Source: an uncultured Mycobacterium sp. (GTDB taxonomy: Bacteria > Actinomycetota > Actinomycetes > Mycobacteriales > Mycobacteriaceae). Taken from it: a DNA stretch of 64,000 nucleotides. This document shows positions 34,535 through 43,257 of this stretch, in pieces (position 1 is the stretch's first letter; every line of letters begins with the position of its first letter). The stretch is from the NCBI GenBank assembly GCA_900078375.1, contig FLQS01000056.1, positions 110,767 to 174,766 on the forward strand. Direction: 5' to 3'. A model generated the notes under the pieces. It searched no databases, was not told the DNA's origin, and saw only the letters and a program-made list of their open reading frames with translations. The position numbers and the translations under genes were made by a program.

Positions 34535-34630
34535 ATGGACTGGCCAACAGCCGCGGTCTTGATCGCAGTAGTCATCGCCGTCATGGCGATTGTCAGTACA
34601 TATATCGCTGCCCGCTTCTCGAAAAAGTAG
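34535..34630 (+). CDS. 31-residue single-span membrane protein
   Basis: ATG 34535 follows a strong GAGGAG site at 34523-34528. The product begins MDWPTAAVLIAVVIAVMAIV, then STYIAARFSKK: one membrane helix of about 20 residues with a short N-terminus and a basic C-terminal end that by the positive-inside rule stays in the cytoplasm. Small size, clean ribosome site and a helix of exact membrane length argue for a real gene. It lies about 100 bases ahead of the alpha/beta hydrolase gene on the same strand and may belong to the same transcript. Function unknown. Confidence 0.6.
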   Translation: MDWPTAAVLIAVVIAVMAIVSTYIAARFSKK

Positions 34631-34731
34631 GCCTGCAGAATACGACTGACCGTGCCGACGTTACGTGGCTGGCCGCCGCACCGGCCGTACTACGCAGCGC
34701 GGCGATAACGATATGTGCGGGGGCGATTGCG

Positions 34732-35583
34732 TTGGAGAGCTTCGACTTTCGGGGATTGTCGATCACCTATGAGCGCACCGGCCAGGGTGAGCCGGTAGTC
34801 ATGCTCCACAACGGTGGCTCGTCGCATGCAATCTGGAAGGAAGTGGCGAACAGACTGGCCGGCAAGTACGAGGTCTTCGCCCTCGACCTGCTCGGGTTCG
34901 GCAATTCGGCCAAGCCGGGCGGGGGCTACACGTTGGTCAACTACGTAGCGATGCTGGAGGAGTTCGTCAGCTCGCGAGGACTGGAGAAGGTCGCGCTTGT
35001 GGGCAACTGCATGGGATGCGCCATCTCGCTGGCGTTCACCGAACGGCATCCGGACAAGGTGAAGGCCTTGGTGCTCTGCAACCCGCTCACTGAGTCGACC
35101 TTCCTGGGTGGCTGGTTGGGACCGTTCCTGTGGTTGCGGGAGCGGATGCCCGGAATCAATCGGCAGGTGTACCGGTTGCTCGGACACCTGAAGCTCACCA
35201 ATGGCATCGGCTCGGTCGCCACCGCGTTCCAGCTGGGGCCGCGGGGCCGTGCCCTCAAAGTCCATCGCAACCCCGACGTCTGCGGCCCCTATGCGGCCAC
35301 CGGCCAGCTGGAGTCGCTGCTCGGCGTACTCGACGACCTGGAGAATTACTCGGTCATCGACAACCTCGCGCCCCAGCCGGGGTTCCCGCCCATCTGCACG
35401 ATCTGGGGGCTGAAGAACAAGATCGTCTCGCCCGAAGCGGGACGGCGGCTGAATTCGACCCTCCACCCCACGCGCGAGGAGTGGTTACCCGATTCCGGCC
35501 ACCTACTGATGCTGGAGCAGCCGGATGAGGTCGCCGCGATCATCGACGGATTCCTGCAGACTGCCGCGAGGACGCCGGCCTGA
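34732..35583 (+). CDS. Alpha/beta hydrolase with Cys in the nucleophile elbow
   Basis: A 283-residue alpha/beta-fold protein. HNGGSS forms the oxyanion segment, and the nucleophile elbow is GNCMG with Cys93 instead of the usual Ser or Asp. The acid strand reads IWGLKNKIV, where Asp is replaced by Asn, and the His is in PDSGHLLMLEQPDEV. The set suggests an altered reaction (thioester or lactone chemistry, or another catalytic acid position). The stop is two bases before the start of an OleC-like ligase, so the pair is one operon. In olefin and beta-lactone pathways an alpha/beta hydrolase (OleB) partners OleC, but OleB has Asp as nucleophile, so this is only a parallel. The start at 34732 (TTG) is read from the first residues MESFDFRG; a GTG slightly upstream is possible. 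Confidence 0.8.
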   Translation: MESFDFRGLSITYERTGQGEPVVMLHNGGSSHAIWKEVANRLAGKYEVFALDLLGFGNSAKPGGGYTLVNYVAMLEEFVSSRGLEKVALVGNCMGCAISLAFTERHPDKVKALVLCNPLTESTFLGGWLGPFLWLRERMPGINRQVYRLLGHLKLTNGIGSVATAFQLGPRGRALKVHRNPDVCGPYAATGQLESLLGVLDDLENYSVIDNLAPQPGFPPICTIWGLKNKIVSPEAGRRLNSTLHPTREEWLPDSGHLLMLEQPDEVAAIIDGFLQTAARTPA

Positions 35584-35584
35584 G

Positions 35585-37365
35585 ATGGAGCCTTTCCCCG
35601 ACGACATCTTCAACCTCGCCGACATCGTGTTGCGGGTAGCGCGCGAGGACCCAGAGCGCACCGCGGTCATCGACCTCGACGGCTGGGAGAGCTACGGCAC
35701 GCGCCGCTACAAGCACCACACCTACGCCGAGCTGTCCGCCGACGCCGAATCAGTCGCCATGGGACTGCGTGAGATGGGCATTGCCGAATTGACCCGCATC
35801 GTCTTCATGTCGCCTCCAAGCTACGAGACCTGCGTCATGGGTGTGGCGCTGACTCGGGTGGGCGCCTTCTCCATCTGGATCGACCCCGCGGTCGGCTATC
35901 GCAACATCGCGGAACGGCTCAGCCGCGTGAAGCCGGAGGCGTTCCTCGGCAACGCTCTCGCGCACCTCGGACGGATCACGTTCGGATGGGGTCCTCGAGA
36001 CCTCCGCAAGCTTGTTCTCACGGAAAGCCCACTCTTGCCGGGGGTCGAATTATCACCGGGTTTCCACCCTTCCCCGGCGCGCGATCAATCAGGTCGCTGC
36101 GAAAAGAAGCGGCCGCCGAGCCGCGGCCGCCACGCGTCGGGCCCGACGACCCCTGTGCCGTCCTCTACACCACCGGCAGCACCGGGCCGGCGAAACCGTC
36201 GCTGTACTTGCACCGCAACTTCTGTCAGGTGTTCCGCAACGCGCAGCACAGCTGGCGCTGGGATCCGGACAACGAGATCCCGGTGGATATGGCCGTCTTC
36301 CCCGCGTTCCTGTTCATCCCCATCAGTGCCGGCGGAACAATGGTGGTGCCGCCCATCGACTTTGCCCGGCAGGGCCCGGCCCAGGTGGATTCGGCCGGAC
36401 TGATCCAGGTCATCAACGACTGCAAGGTCGGGTCATTTTTCGCCGCGCCGATCCTGATCGAGAACCTGGCTCAGGAAGCGCTTGCGCGCAACCTGACGAT
36501 GCCCTCGTTGAAACGGGTCATCGGGGCTGGGGCGCCGATCTCCGGCCCGGTCGAAGAAATGATGAACGCGGTGATGGCTCCCGGCGGAGAGGTGGCGGCG
36601 AACTACGGAGCCACCGAGGCCATGCCATCGACCGAGCTGGGCAGCCGCGAGCACCTTGACGGCCTGTGGGATTTGACCGAGCGGGGCGCCGGCGTGTGTG
36701 TGGGCTACGCCCTGCCGGGCGTCGAACTGAAGGTCATCGACATTGTGGACGGTCCCATCGACTCCGTCGAGGAAACGTCGGAGCTGCCGACAGGGCACAT
36801 CGGCGAAATCCTGGTGCGGGGCAGGCATGTGAGTCCCGAGTATTACCTCGACCCGGAGAGCACACGCAAGAACAAGGTGCCTGACCCGCACGGGGATTGG
36901 CACCGCTTCGGGGATGTCGGCTACCTCGACGCCCAAGGAAGGCTCTGGGTCTGCGGTCGGGTGTCACAGCGGGTGAAGGCAGCGGGCGGGAACGTCTTCC
37001 CGCTGCAAGTCGAGCCGCTCTTCGACGCACACCCCAAGGTGAGGCGAAGTGGACTGGTGGGAGTGCCAGGACCGGCAGGCGAGCTGCCCGTCCTCTGCGT
37101 CGAGATCGAGCCCGACGTCGGCAAGGACGAACTCGACCGCCTGCGCCGGGAACTGCTTGCGCTGGCTGCGGATTCCGAGATGGCGAACACGATCCACGCC
37201 ATCCTCTTCAAAGACACGCTGCCGGTGGATCCGCGCCACAACTCCAAGATCGAGCGCGGTCGCCTTGCCAAGTGGGCGGCCCGGCAGTTGTTGTCTGGAT
37301 CCCGGCCGGTGCCCCAGTCGGACTTCAGAAGGTTGGCGACGTTGGCGAGCGACGACGGTTCTTGA
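35585..37365 (+). pseudogene. OleC-like AMP-dependent ligase, interrupted by a frameshift
   Basis: The two frames together encode an adenylate-forming enzyme of about 590 residues resembling OleC (beta-lactone synthetase) rather than ordinary acyl-CoA ligases. The first frame (from ATG 35585) reads PFPDDIFNLADIVLRVARED and IWIDPAVGYRNIAERLSRVK up to about 36055. The second, out of phase by one base, reads from about 36085: LYTTGSTGPAKPSLYLHRNF (AMP motif, A3), NYGATEAMPSTELGS, GAGVCVGYALPGVELKVID, GDVGYLDAQGRLWVCGR and a C-terminal region with HNSKIERGRLAKW. A single indel near 36040-36085 separates them. This may be a true mutation or a sequencing error. The AMP motif lacks the usual Lys after GPAKP. 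Confidence 0.7.
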
Positions 37366-37816
37366 AGCTACTGCGGAGGTTTCCTCGCTCCAATTCTTTC
37401 GAGAGAGAAGCGACGCTGGCCGTACGAGGCACGTCCTCAGATCGACTAGGGGCACCGCAGACCCCCTCGGCTTCCGAGTGGTTGGACGGACGGTGCCGAA
37501 TGGTCTGGAAGCGTAGGGCGCCAGCACTTGCTCAGTTCCAACTCAAGCTCAGCGAGGCGCCTGGTGCCCCCAGTCGGACTCGAACCGACACTGTGCGGAT
37601 TCCACGAAGGGGAGAGCCGCGCTTCGCGACCTCGGTAATGGTTCGCTGCAGACCGATCACCAACACATCACCGGTACAGGTCCAACTGCGTGGAGGTCCA
37701 TCTGAATGAGTTCGCTGACCGGCGGCGTCATCGGCACCGTCGTGCCCGTCAGACGCCGGGCTGCTCAACAAGTGCCGAAAGGTCATACCTCGCACCAGCG
37801 CCTCACATAACGCCAA
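37366..37816. other. Non-coding stretch with a tRNA-end remnant
   Basis: No gene is supportable in 450 bases. It contains the second partial tRNA copy (37564-37601). A minus-strand stretch near 37620-37690 (DVLVIGLQRTITEVAKR) has some coding character but no start, and may be a fragment of an old gene. Confidence 0.3.
37564..37601 (-). repeat. Partial tRNA 3' end, copy 2 (38-base exact repeat)
   Basis: Thirty-eight bases are identical to 44057-44094 of the intact tRNA: acceptor 3' strand, T-arm, variable loop and the 3' half of the anticodon stem. The match stops sharply in the anticodon region, as expected for the core of an attachment site of an element integrating into a tRNA 3' end. No 5' half is present. 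Confidence 0.7.
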
Positions 37817-37858
37817 AGCGCCAGCCGGCCCCTTTCTCATCAGGGGCCGACTGGCGCT
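37817..37858 (-). terminator. Strong hairpin terminator of the porin-like gene
   Basis: Two 17-base arms (starting agcgccag and ending ctggcgct, one mismatch) enclose an 8-base loop. It lies 12 bases past the stop of the GjpA-like gene read leftwards. Confidence 0.75.
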
Positions 37859-37870
37859 AAGGGGTCAGAC

Positions 37871-39076
37871 TTACTTGCTGGCCGTACCGGGCCTGCCGGA
37901 CTTGGCCGACGAGCCCTTCTTGCCGGCGCCGGCATTCGATCCCGCCTTAGTGTCGCTCGACGAGGAATCGGAACCGCCGGTGGCCGAAGCAGCCGGGCTG
38001 GCCTTCGCGCCAGTGGCCGTGGAACCGCTGCTGCCAGTCGAGGATTCGGCCGCAGCAGGCACCGCGGTGGTATCGGCTGCGGTGGACGCAGCCACGCTCT
38101 CCGAGGCCGCCTTGGCGGCACCACGTGCCGACCCCGCCGTGCCGAGAGCCTTCGGAGCGGCGGTCGTCAGGGTGACCGACTTAGCAGCGGTGGGCACCGC
38201 CGCCGCGGCACTGGAGGACGCCGCCGCGGGCGGCGGGGTGGCTCCGATCGCTTGGGCGATGACGTCCCGCAGCGCAATCAGGCTGGAGATCGGTCCGCTG
38301 GCCAGGAACCCGAAGTTGGGGTCGTAGGGCGTCAGGAGGCCCGGGGCAGGCAGGAATCCGAGGATCGTGCCCGAACCGTTGAGGAAGCCGTCAACCAGAT
38401 TTGCGGGAAGATTTACCAGAGTGTTGATGACGGCACCCGGGTCGCGGGCGACCACTCCGTCGTACACATCCTGCGTAGCCTGCACGGCGGCGTTGATCGT
38501 CGACACCAGCGGGAACGTCATGGGCAGGATGACCTGGAACACCGCGTCGGGCAGTGTGGCGAACGCCTTGGCGAAGTTGTTCACCGTGCTGACCAAGGGG
38601 CGCGTCGAATCGGACACGGCCTGAACGGCCGCCAACGCGAGCGGGATCACGATCTGGTTGTTGAAGGTGTCGAAGGCACCCACGATGTCACCGCTTTGGA
38701 GCTGGCCGCGAGCGGTAGCGATCGCACCCGGGATGCCGTCGAAGATCAGCTTGAGGGTTGCCGCACCGCTATTAAAGGCCGTCTGCAAGGCCTTCAGGCT
38801 GGCGATCTGGTTGGCGACGATCTGGCTGAGGATCGGGGCGGGACTGGCGGCGATCTGTTGACCGATCGCACCGAGATTTGCTGCGGACTTCTGGAAAACC
38901 TGTACCCAGTTCTCGATCGGGTTTACCGCGGCGCTGAGCTCGACGCTGACCGACGACACCGTTCGCTGCATCGCCTGGCCGGCGGGCATCGGCGGCGCCA
39001 GCGGCGAAATCGCGATCACACTCGCTCCCAAGAGCGCTACACCAGCGGTGGCGTACGGACGAACAGCAGCGTTCAT
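37871..39076 (-). CDS. GjpA-type outer-membrane porin-like protein
   Basis: A 401-residue exported protein close to the GjpA family. The ATG at 39076 has a very good AAGGAGAG site. The signal peptide MNAAVRPYATAGVALLGASV is the family hallmark, followed by ISPLAPPMPAG and the pattern VELSAAVNPIENWVQVFQ. The next 230 residues are amphipathic helical (SPAPILSQIVANQIASLKAL, LVSTVNNFAKAFATLP). Residues 295-401 form a low-complexity Ala/Ser/Thr/Gly tail ending in Lys/Gly. It is the second such gene in the window (see 20785-21984). Channel function is inferred from the named family only. A long hairpin terminator lies just past its stop. Confidence 0.82.
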   Translation of the reverse strand: MNAAVRPYATAGVALLGASVIAISPLAPPMPAGQAMQRTVSSVSVELSAAVNPIENWVQVFQKSAANLGAIGQQIAASPAPILSQIVANQIASLKALQTAFNSGAATLKLIFDGIPGAIATARGQLQSGDIVGAFDTFNNQIVIPLALAAVQAVSDSTRPLVSTVNNFAKAFATLPDAVFQVILPMTFPLVSTINAAVQATQDVYDGVVARDPGAVINTLVNLPANLVDGFLNGSGTILGFLPAPGLLTPYDPNFGFLASGPISSLIALRDVIAQAIGATPPPAAASSSAAAAVPTAAKSVTLTTAAPKALGTAGSARGAAKAASESVAASTAADTTAVPAAAESSTGSSGSTATGAKASPAASATGGSDSSSSDTKAGSNAGAGKKGSSAKSGRPGTASK

Positions 39077-39298
39077 AACTCTCCTTCGACTGAAAATTGC
39101 CCCCTAAGCGCCAAAAGGTACCGCACCTTACTCGTCAGTAAGTAGTGGTTCCGGAAACTTCTTTTGACCCCGGAAGCAACCCAGATAGCTGGGCTACATT
39201 CTTGACGTGCGCGGTGTACGCACTGTTCACGTCACTATTGACAGCTTCGGAACGTTGCCAGCCGATGAACGACTGGGGGTGATCAGCTACCTTTTCCG

Positions 39299-39332
39299 AC
39301 CGATTATCTTACTTGCGGGTAAGATAATCGGT
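39299..39332. promoter_or_regulatory. Perfect 14-base-arm palindrome
   Basis: accgattatcttac and its exact complement are separated by six bases (ttgcgg). The arms are AT-rich in a GC-rich genome and no run of T follows at once, so an operator for a dimeric regulator is as likely as a terminator. It lies 223 bases upstream of the porin-like gene start on the opposite side, and about 240 bases before a TetR-type helix-turn-helix fragment. Confidence 0.55.
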
Positions 39333-39569
39333 TTGCTGAGACCGTCGGCTAAGTTACTTTTCGGTACCATAACCAGGCTTATGTTAATTTCAGACTGTTT
39401 GCGCGCCGTGCCGACAGCGCAGCGGCGGCCGCGGCGGCCGCGGCGGCGGGCTGAAATCGGGCACAGGCCTGCGGGCCCCCTCGGCCCCGGGCATCCCGTG
39501 CGGTCGCCACGCATGTACCGGCGAGTTTGCTGAGTGGCCGAGAATTCATGGCACGCCAACGGGGCGGGC

Positions 39570-39760
39570 AGGCATACCCGATCATCGCGGGGGATACAAC
39601 AGGTTCAGTTCCGCCGACATCGCCGACTTCGTCGGCATCCGGCAAGCGCGCATCCACCATCTCTTCCGGGTCAAGGCCGACCTGGTGTACGCCTTGGTCT
39701 CGCGCTACCGCCCGCAGGCGGCATCCGGGCTGACCAGCGCATCCCTCGCGTCACCACGGA
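39570..39760 (+). pseudogene. TetR-type DNA-binding domain fragment
   Basis: One plus-strand frame reads SSADIADFVGIRQARIHHLF then RVKADLVYALVSRYRPQA, which is the helix-turn-helix of a TetR/AcrR repressor. The first helix upstream is degraded, and the ligand-binding domain is absent: 50 bases later the sequence runs into a tRNA-end remnant. It is a dead fragment. Confidence 0.5.
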
Positions 39761-39815
39761 AGGTTGTGGCCGGCGGTGAAGAGGCGTCGGGCACGTCGGT
39801 AGTGAGTGCCCCCGG

Positions 39816-39844
39816 TCGAACTCGAACCGACACTTGTGCAGCTG
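39816..39844 (-). repeat. Partial tRNA 3' end, copy 3 (diverged)
   Basis: Twenty-nine bases match the T-arm/acceptor block of the tRNA at 44056-44131 except for two changes (ccgg for ccag, tcgaa for tcgga). Similarity fades after gtgca. There is no matching 5' half. It could derive from the same tRNA or a related one. Confidence 0.5.
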
Positions 39845-39930
39845 TTGAGTCCCGCTGGTCGCATTCAGTCCGGATCAGATTGTTAGGCAAGTCCTTTGAG
39901 CATGAGGTTCCAATACAGGATGGGCAGCCC

Positions 39931-40230
39931 TTACTTCTTGAGGTACCAGTACACCCGGTGCGGCGCCGTCGGATCCAGCAACGGGAACGACGGTTCCAGC
40001 TTCAAGTCGTAGTCGAACTCGGCGAGCAACATCGCGTGCGAGGACGTGACGATCGGGCTCGAGGGTGGCCGTCGTAGGACGCCGGCAGCGGTCGATTCTG
40101 CGGGAACGCGTCGACATTGGTGACCACGACGGGAACCTGCGTGCGGATCGCGGCGCCGGTCTTGGAGTTCGGTGACGAACCTGCGTCGGGGTAGCGCACG
40201 TGCTGCAGGGTGTGCTTGTCCCGATACGCT
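39931..40230 (-). pseudogene. C-terminal gene fragment with a frameshift
   Basis: Two adjacent minus-strand frames read with good codon use: QHVRYPDAGSSPNSKTGAAI and TNVDAFPQNRPLPASYDGHP in one, then SSHAMLLAEFDYDLKLEPSF and HRVYWYLKK before the stop at 39931 in the other. Together they look like the last 90 residues of one protein with a one-base indel near 40070. No N-terminal part is found upstream. The family is not recognised. Confidence 0.45.
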
Positions 40231-40361
40231 TACTTCCCGCAGCTACGCATCCTTGGTCTACCCGGTCGCCGAATCCTCGCCTCCCCCGCCCGCCGGTTCC
40301 GCCACCGCGGCGGTCACCGACCCGCACCGCCGGCCATGCCATTGGCGGATTTCTGTAATGC

Positions 40362-40946
40362 TCAGCCGAAGCGCGGCACGACCAGGTTGGCGAGTTCGAT
40401 GTCGTCAGCGCGGTCCTGATCGGTCCACGCCCCCTTGATCTGAGCCACCTTGATGCCAATCAACAGTCCGTCCTTCACCGCCACGATGCTCTCGGCCGGC
40501 CCGAACCAGTAAGCCTCGTACTCAACGCCCTCAACGCGGTTGTCGGCGCGGATCACATTGAAATGATTGACGGGCGCGGTGGGGTCGGTGGGCACCGGGT
40601 AGATCAGGACGGACACCTCCCGTGTGCTGCCGGTGTAGTAGCAGCCGTCGTCGCCCACGGGCAGCGGTGGCGTGGCGTCGAAGAAGAGCTGTCGCTGGGC
40701 GTCATCGCCCGCGTACTTCTTGGCGACTTCCGGAGTAAGCAATTCGCACGCCTGGCGTGTCAGCGCGGCGCCGGCAGGTGCCGCACTGGTCGGAGATGCG
40801 CCTGTCGGCGCCGCGCCCGTCACGCTCGCCGGGGCCGCGCTCGTCACGGTTGTCGCCGGCGGCGGAGAGCTCGGTCTCTGGCACCCCGTCATCGCCGCGA
40901 TGGCTGCGGCACTCATGAACGTTGCCAACAGAATTCGGGTAGACAT
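40362..40946 (-). CDS. DUF3558-like lipoprotein
   Basis: A 194-residue lipoprotein. The signal peptide ends in the lipobox MTGC (Cys22). A Thr/Ala/Pro-rich linker is followed by ACELLTPEVAKKYAGDDAQR, GCYYTGSTREVSVLIYPVP and the terminal NLVVPRFG. The position of the two cysteines (CELL and GCYY) fits the DUF3558 fold, a single-domain lipoprotein common in mycobacteria. It starts at 40946 where the upstream propeller lipoprotein gene stops (one-base overlap), so the three lipoprotein genes form one unit. Confidence 0.75.
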   Translation of the reverse strand: MSTRILLATFMSAAAIAAMTGCQRPSSPPPATTVTSAAPASVTGAAPTGASPTSAAPAGAALTRQACELLTPEVAKKYAGDDAQRQLFFDATPPLPVGDDGCYYTGSTREVSVLIYPVPTDPTAPVNHFNVIRADNRVEGVEYEAYWFGPAESIVAVKDGLLIGIKVAQIKGAWTDQDRADDIELANLVVPRFG

Positions 40947-41845
40947 CAGACCCCCTCGAGCTTGACGATGCGGCGGTTGCCGTCATCGACTACGTATACC
41001 GCGCCTTTGGTGTCGACAGCAACGCTGACGGGACGTTTGAGTCCGGTGAACGGCAGCACCGTTGGCGTGTCCGATCCGGGGTTGAGTTTCAGTATCCGAT
41101 CCTTTTGTGCGTCAATCACATACAGCGCGCCCTTCGCGTCGACGGCGATGTTGATGACGCCATTGAGGCCAGGGAACGGCACCACCGACGGACTGCTCGC
41201 CCCCGGTTCCAGCTTCAGCACACGCTTGCCATTGCCGTCTCCGACGTACAGGTTGCCTGCGGCGTCGAGAGTCATCCCTGCGACGATGTTCATGTGCTGG
41301 AACGGCAACTCTTCTGGTGTTTTCGACCCGGGCGCCGCCTTGGCCACCTGAACGGCCAGACAGCATCCGCCACCTGAGTCCACTCCGCCGCCGTTCGTGC
41401 CGTAGACAGTTCCTGCGTCGTCCACCGCCCGAATCGCGCTCCACTTGCCAAGATTGGGCAGTGGTACCACCGTCTGCTCGTCGGCTCCGTGCGCGAGCTT
41501 CACCAGTTTGCTCGGCTCCTGCCCGCCGTCAACGACCCATACCTCGCCGGAAGGATCAGCCATCACGGTGGCGCGCGTGAACGGCAGCACCTTCTGGGTA
41601 TTCGATCCGGCAGGTAACTCGAGCACCCGATTGGACCCGTTCCTGGTCGCGTCGATATCGGACACGAACACGTTGCCCCCAGCATCGACCGAGACATCGT
41701 AGGGCCCGTTCAGGTCAGAGAAGGGGAGCACCGACTGGATGGGCGCCGGAGCCGGCACCTCGCTCGACCTCGACGGGGCGGACGCGTGACTGCATCCGGT
41801 GACGCCGACTGCGAGCACGAAAAGCGTTGCAATCAGGCGCCTCAT
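40946..41845 (-). CDS. NHL-repeat beta-propeller lipoprotein
   Basis: A 299-residue exported lipoprotein with lipobox VTGC (Cys18). The mature part contains six NHL-like units of about 42 residues, each with a strand such as DVSVDAGGNVFVSD, MTLDAAGNLYVGDGNGKRV, NIAVDAKGALYVIDAQKDR or SVAVDTKGAVYVVDDGNRR. They closely resemble the extracellular sensor domain of the mycobacterial kinase PknD, which forms a six-bladed propeller, but no kinase is attached. Blade four is altered by a Gly/Cys insertion (GGGVDSGGGCC). It likely binds a protein or glycan outside the membrane. It overlaps its neighbours by one base on both sides. Confidence 0.82.
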   Translation of the reverse strand: MRRLIATLFVLAVGVTGCSHASAPSRSSEVPAPAPIQSVLPFSDLNGPYDVSVDAGGNVFVSDIDATRNGSNRVLELPAGSNTQKVLPFTRATVMADPSGEVWVVDGGQEPSKLVKLAHGADEQTVVPLPNLGKWSAIRAVDDAGTVYGTNGGGVDSGGGCCLAVQVAKAAPGSKTPEELPFQHMNIVAGMTLDAAGNLYVGDGNGKRVLKLEPGASSPSVVPFPGLNGVINIAVDAKGALYVIDAQKDRILKLNPGSDTPTVLPFTGLKRPVSVAVDTKGAVYVVDDGNRRIVKLEGV

Positions 41846-43257
41846 CAGTTCGCCGCCATCTTGACGACCCGGCCGAAGCCGCTGTTGTCGATCACATACA
41901 CATTGCCTGCGCCGTCGACTGCGACACCCTCGGGTCCGTTGAGACCGGAGAACCGCAGCTCGGTCGAGTCGGTCGATCCGGCGGCCCTCTTGAAGACCTG
42001 TCGGTTGATGGTGTCGGCCACAAAGATGTCACCGGCGGCATCCACGGCGAAGCCGCCGTCCAGTCCACCGATCGCGAGCGTGCTCTGATCGTTCGTACCG
42101 GCCGCGATCTTCACGACCCGGTGGTTGCGCGAGTCAGCGACGTAGACATTGCCTGCGCCGTCCGCTTCCACACCGTCGGGATATGTCAGGTCCGCGCTGA
42201 GCGGTATCACCGTCTGCTCGTTCGATCCCGCAGGCAGCTTCACCACTCGCGCAGCGCGGTCGGTGACATAAACGTCGCCGTCGTTGTCGACCGCGACATG
42301 TTGGGGGTGGTCCAGGCCGGTGAAGGGCAGTGCCGTCGGGTCGTTCGACCCGGCCGCCAACTTCAGTACGCGGTTGCCGGCGAAATCGACGACGTAGACA
42401 TTGCCCGCGCGGTCCACAGCCACATCGTTGACACCCTTCAGCTTGATGGGCAACTCCGACTGGCTAGCCGAACCGGCAGCCAACTTGAGTACACGCCCCT
42501 GCTCGCCGAGATAGATGTTCCCGTCCTTGTCCGCCGCAATGCTGCTGGGATACGTCGTGCCCGTGAACGGCACGACGGACTGCCGGTTCGTCGGCGCGGG
42601 CGGCGCCTCCCTGGGCGAGTCCTTCACCGCGGTGAAAGGCAGATCTGCCTTGCCGATCTCGACGAGCCGATCGGGCATGACCGCGATCGACTCCACACTC
42701 CCCTTGCCCGCTGTCATCGAAGAGTCAAGCGCGACTCGGTATTTCAGCGTTACGGTCTTGCCCTTGAGCAGCGGTTGCATGTCGGTGTATCCGCCGAGGA
42801 AATCCATTCCGGTGGTGATGACCCCGCCCTTCAACGGAACCCATCTGCCGGTGGCCGAGTCGAAGCGGTCGACGTGGCCCTCGGGCAGTCCCATCGGGTT
42901 GGTCGCGCAGCTGCATTTCGTCAACACCGTCGTGACTCCGACGTTGGGATAGTCGACCGGCGAGTTGTTGCAGAGCGTCACGTCGACCTCCACCGGCGGG
43001 TCGCCGGGCTTGACGGTGCCCGACGGGATGCCGGTCATGATGACGGAGATCCTGGCCTCGGCAGGGACCGGGCGGTACTCCTCGGCAGCCGGCATCGGCG
43101 CGCTGGCGGGGTCGACCTCGCACCCGCCGACCTGGGCGGCAGCCGTCGTGGTCGAGGTGGTCGGTGCGGAGTGGGGCCCATTCGAGGAGCACCCGACGAG
43201 GGCAATGGTCGCCGCGGCGGTCGCGGTTGCCATCAGTGCGAGCTTCGAGATTCTCAT
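41845..43257 (-). CDS. Large lipoprotein: DUF-like N-domain plus NHL beta-propeller
   Basis: A 470-residue lipoprotein. The ATG at 43257 follows AAGGACAAGG; lipobox LVGC (Cys23). Residues 45-215 form a separate domain with several Cys (GGCEVDP, TLCNNSP, TKCSCATNP) and strands VEVDVTLCNNSPVDYPNVGV, unlike known families I recognise. Residues 225-470 form a PknD-like six-bladed NHL propeller (SIAADKDGNIYLGEQGRV, DVAVDRAGNVYVVDFAGNR, HVAVDNDGDVYVTD and so on). It is a paralogue of the next gene, and all three lipoproteins are translationally chained. Probable role: extracellular binding or sensing. Confidence 0.8.
   Translation of the reverse strand: MRISKLALMATATAAATIALVGCSSNGPHSAPTTSTTTAAAQVGGCEVDPASAPMPAAEEYRPVPAEARISVIMTGIPSGTVKPGDPPVEVDVTLCNNSPVDYPNVGVTTVLTKCSCATNPMGLPEGHVDRFDSATGRWVPLKGGVITTGMDFLGGYTDMQPLLKGKTVTLKYRVALDSSMTAGKGSVESIAVMPDRLVEIGKADLPFTAVKDSPREAPPAPTNRQSVVPFTGTTYPSSIAADKDGNIYLGEQGRVLKLAAGSASQSELPIKLKGVNDVAVDRAGNVYVVDFAGNRVLKLAAGSNDPTALPFTGLDHPQHVAVDNDGDVYVTDRAARVVKLPAGSNEQTVIPLSADLTYPDGVEADGAGNVYVADSRNHRVVKIAAGTNDQSTLAIGGLDGGFAVDAAGDIFVADTINRQVFKRAAGSTDSTELRFSGLNGPEGVAVDGAGNVYVIDNSGFGRVVKMAAN

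Larger units (their letters stand above)
39077..39930. other. Remnant-rich intergenic region with a large palindrome
   Basis: No intact gene in about 850 bases. It contains a perfect 14-base-arm palindrome (39299-39332), a TetR-type fragment (about 39570-39760) and a divergent tRNA-end copy (39816). The part 39200-39390 is AT-richer than the rest. The 108-codon frame at 39207-39533 crosses the palindrome and ends in Arg/Pro-rich text typical of non-coding GC-rich DNA. Confidence 0.35.

Noticed and set aside
32660..37365. A complete OleABCD olefin cluster
   Set aside because: No OleA-type thiolase is present, the hydrolase lacks the OleB Asp nucleophile, and the epimerase is separated and on the other strand.
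39207..39533. A 108-codon plus-strand frame across the palindrome
   Set aside because: The palindrome occupies its centre and the C-terminal half is Arg/Pro-rich noise.
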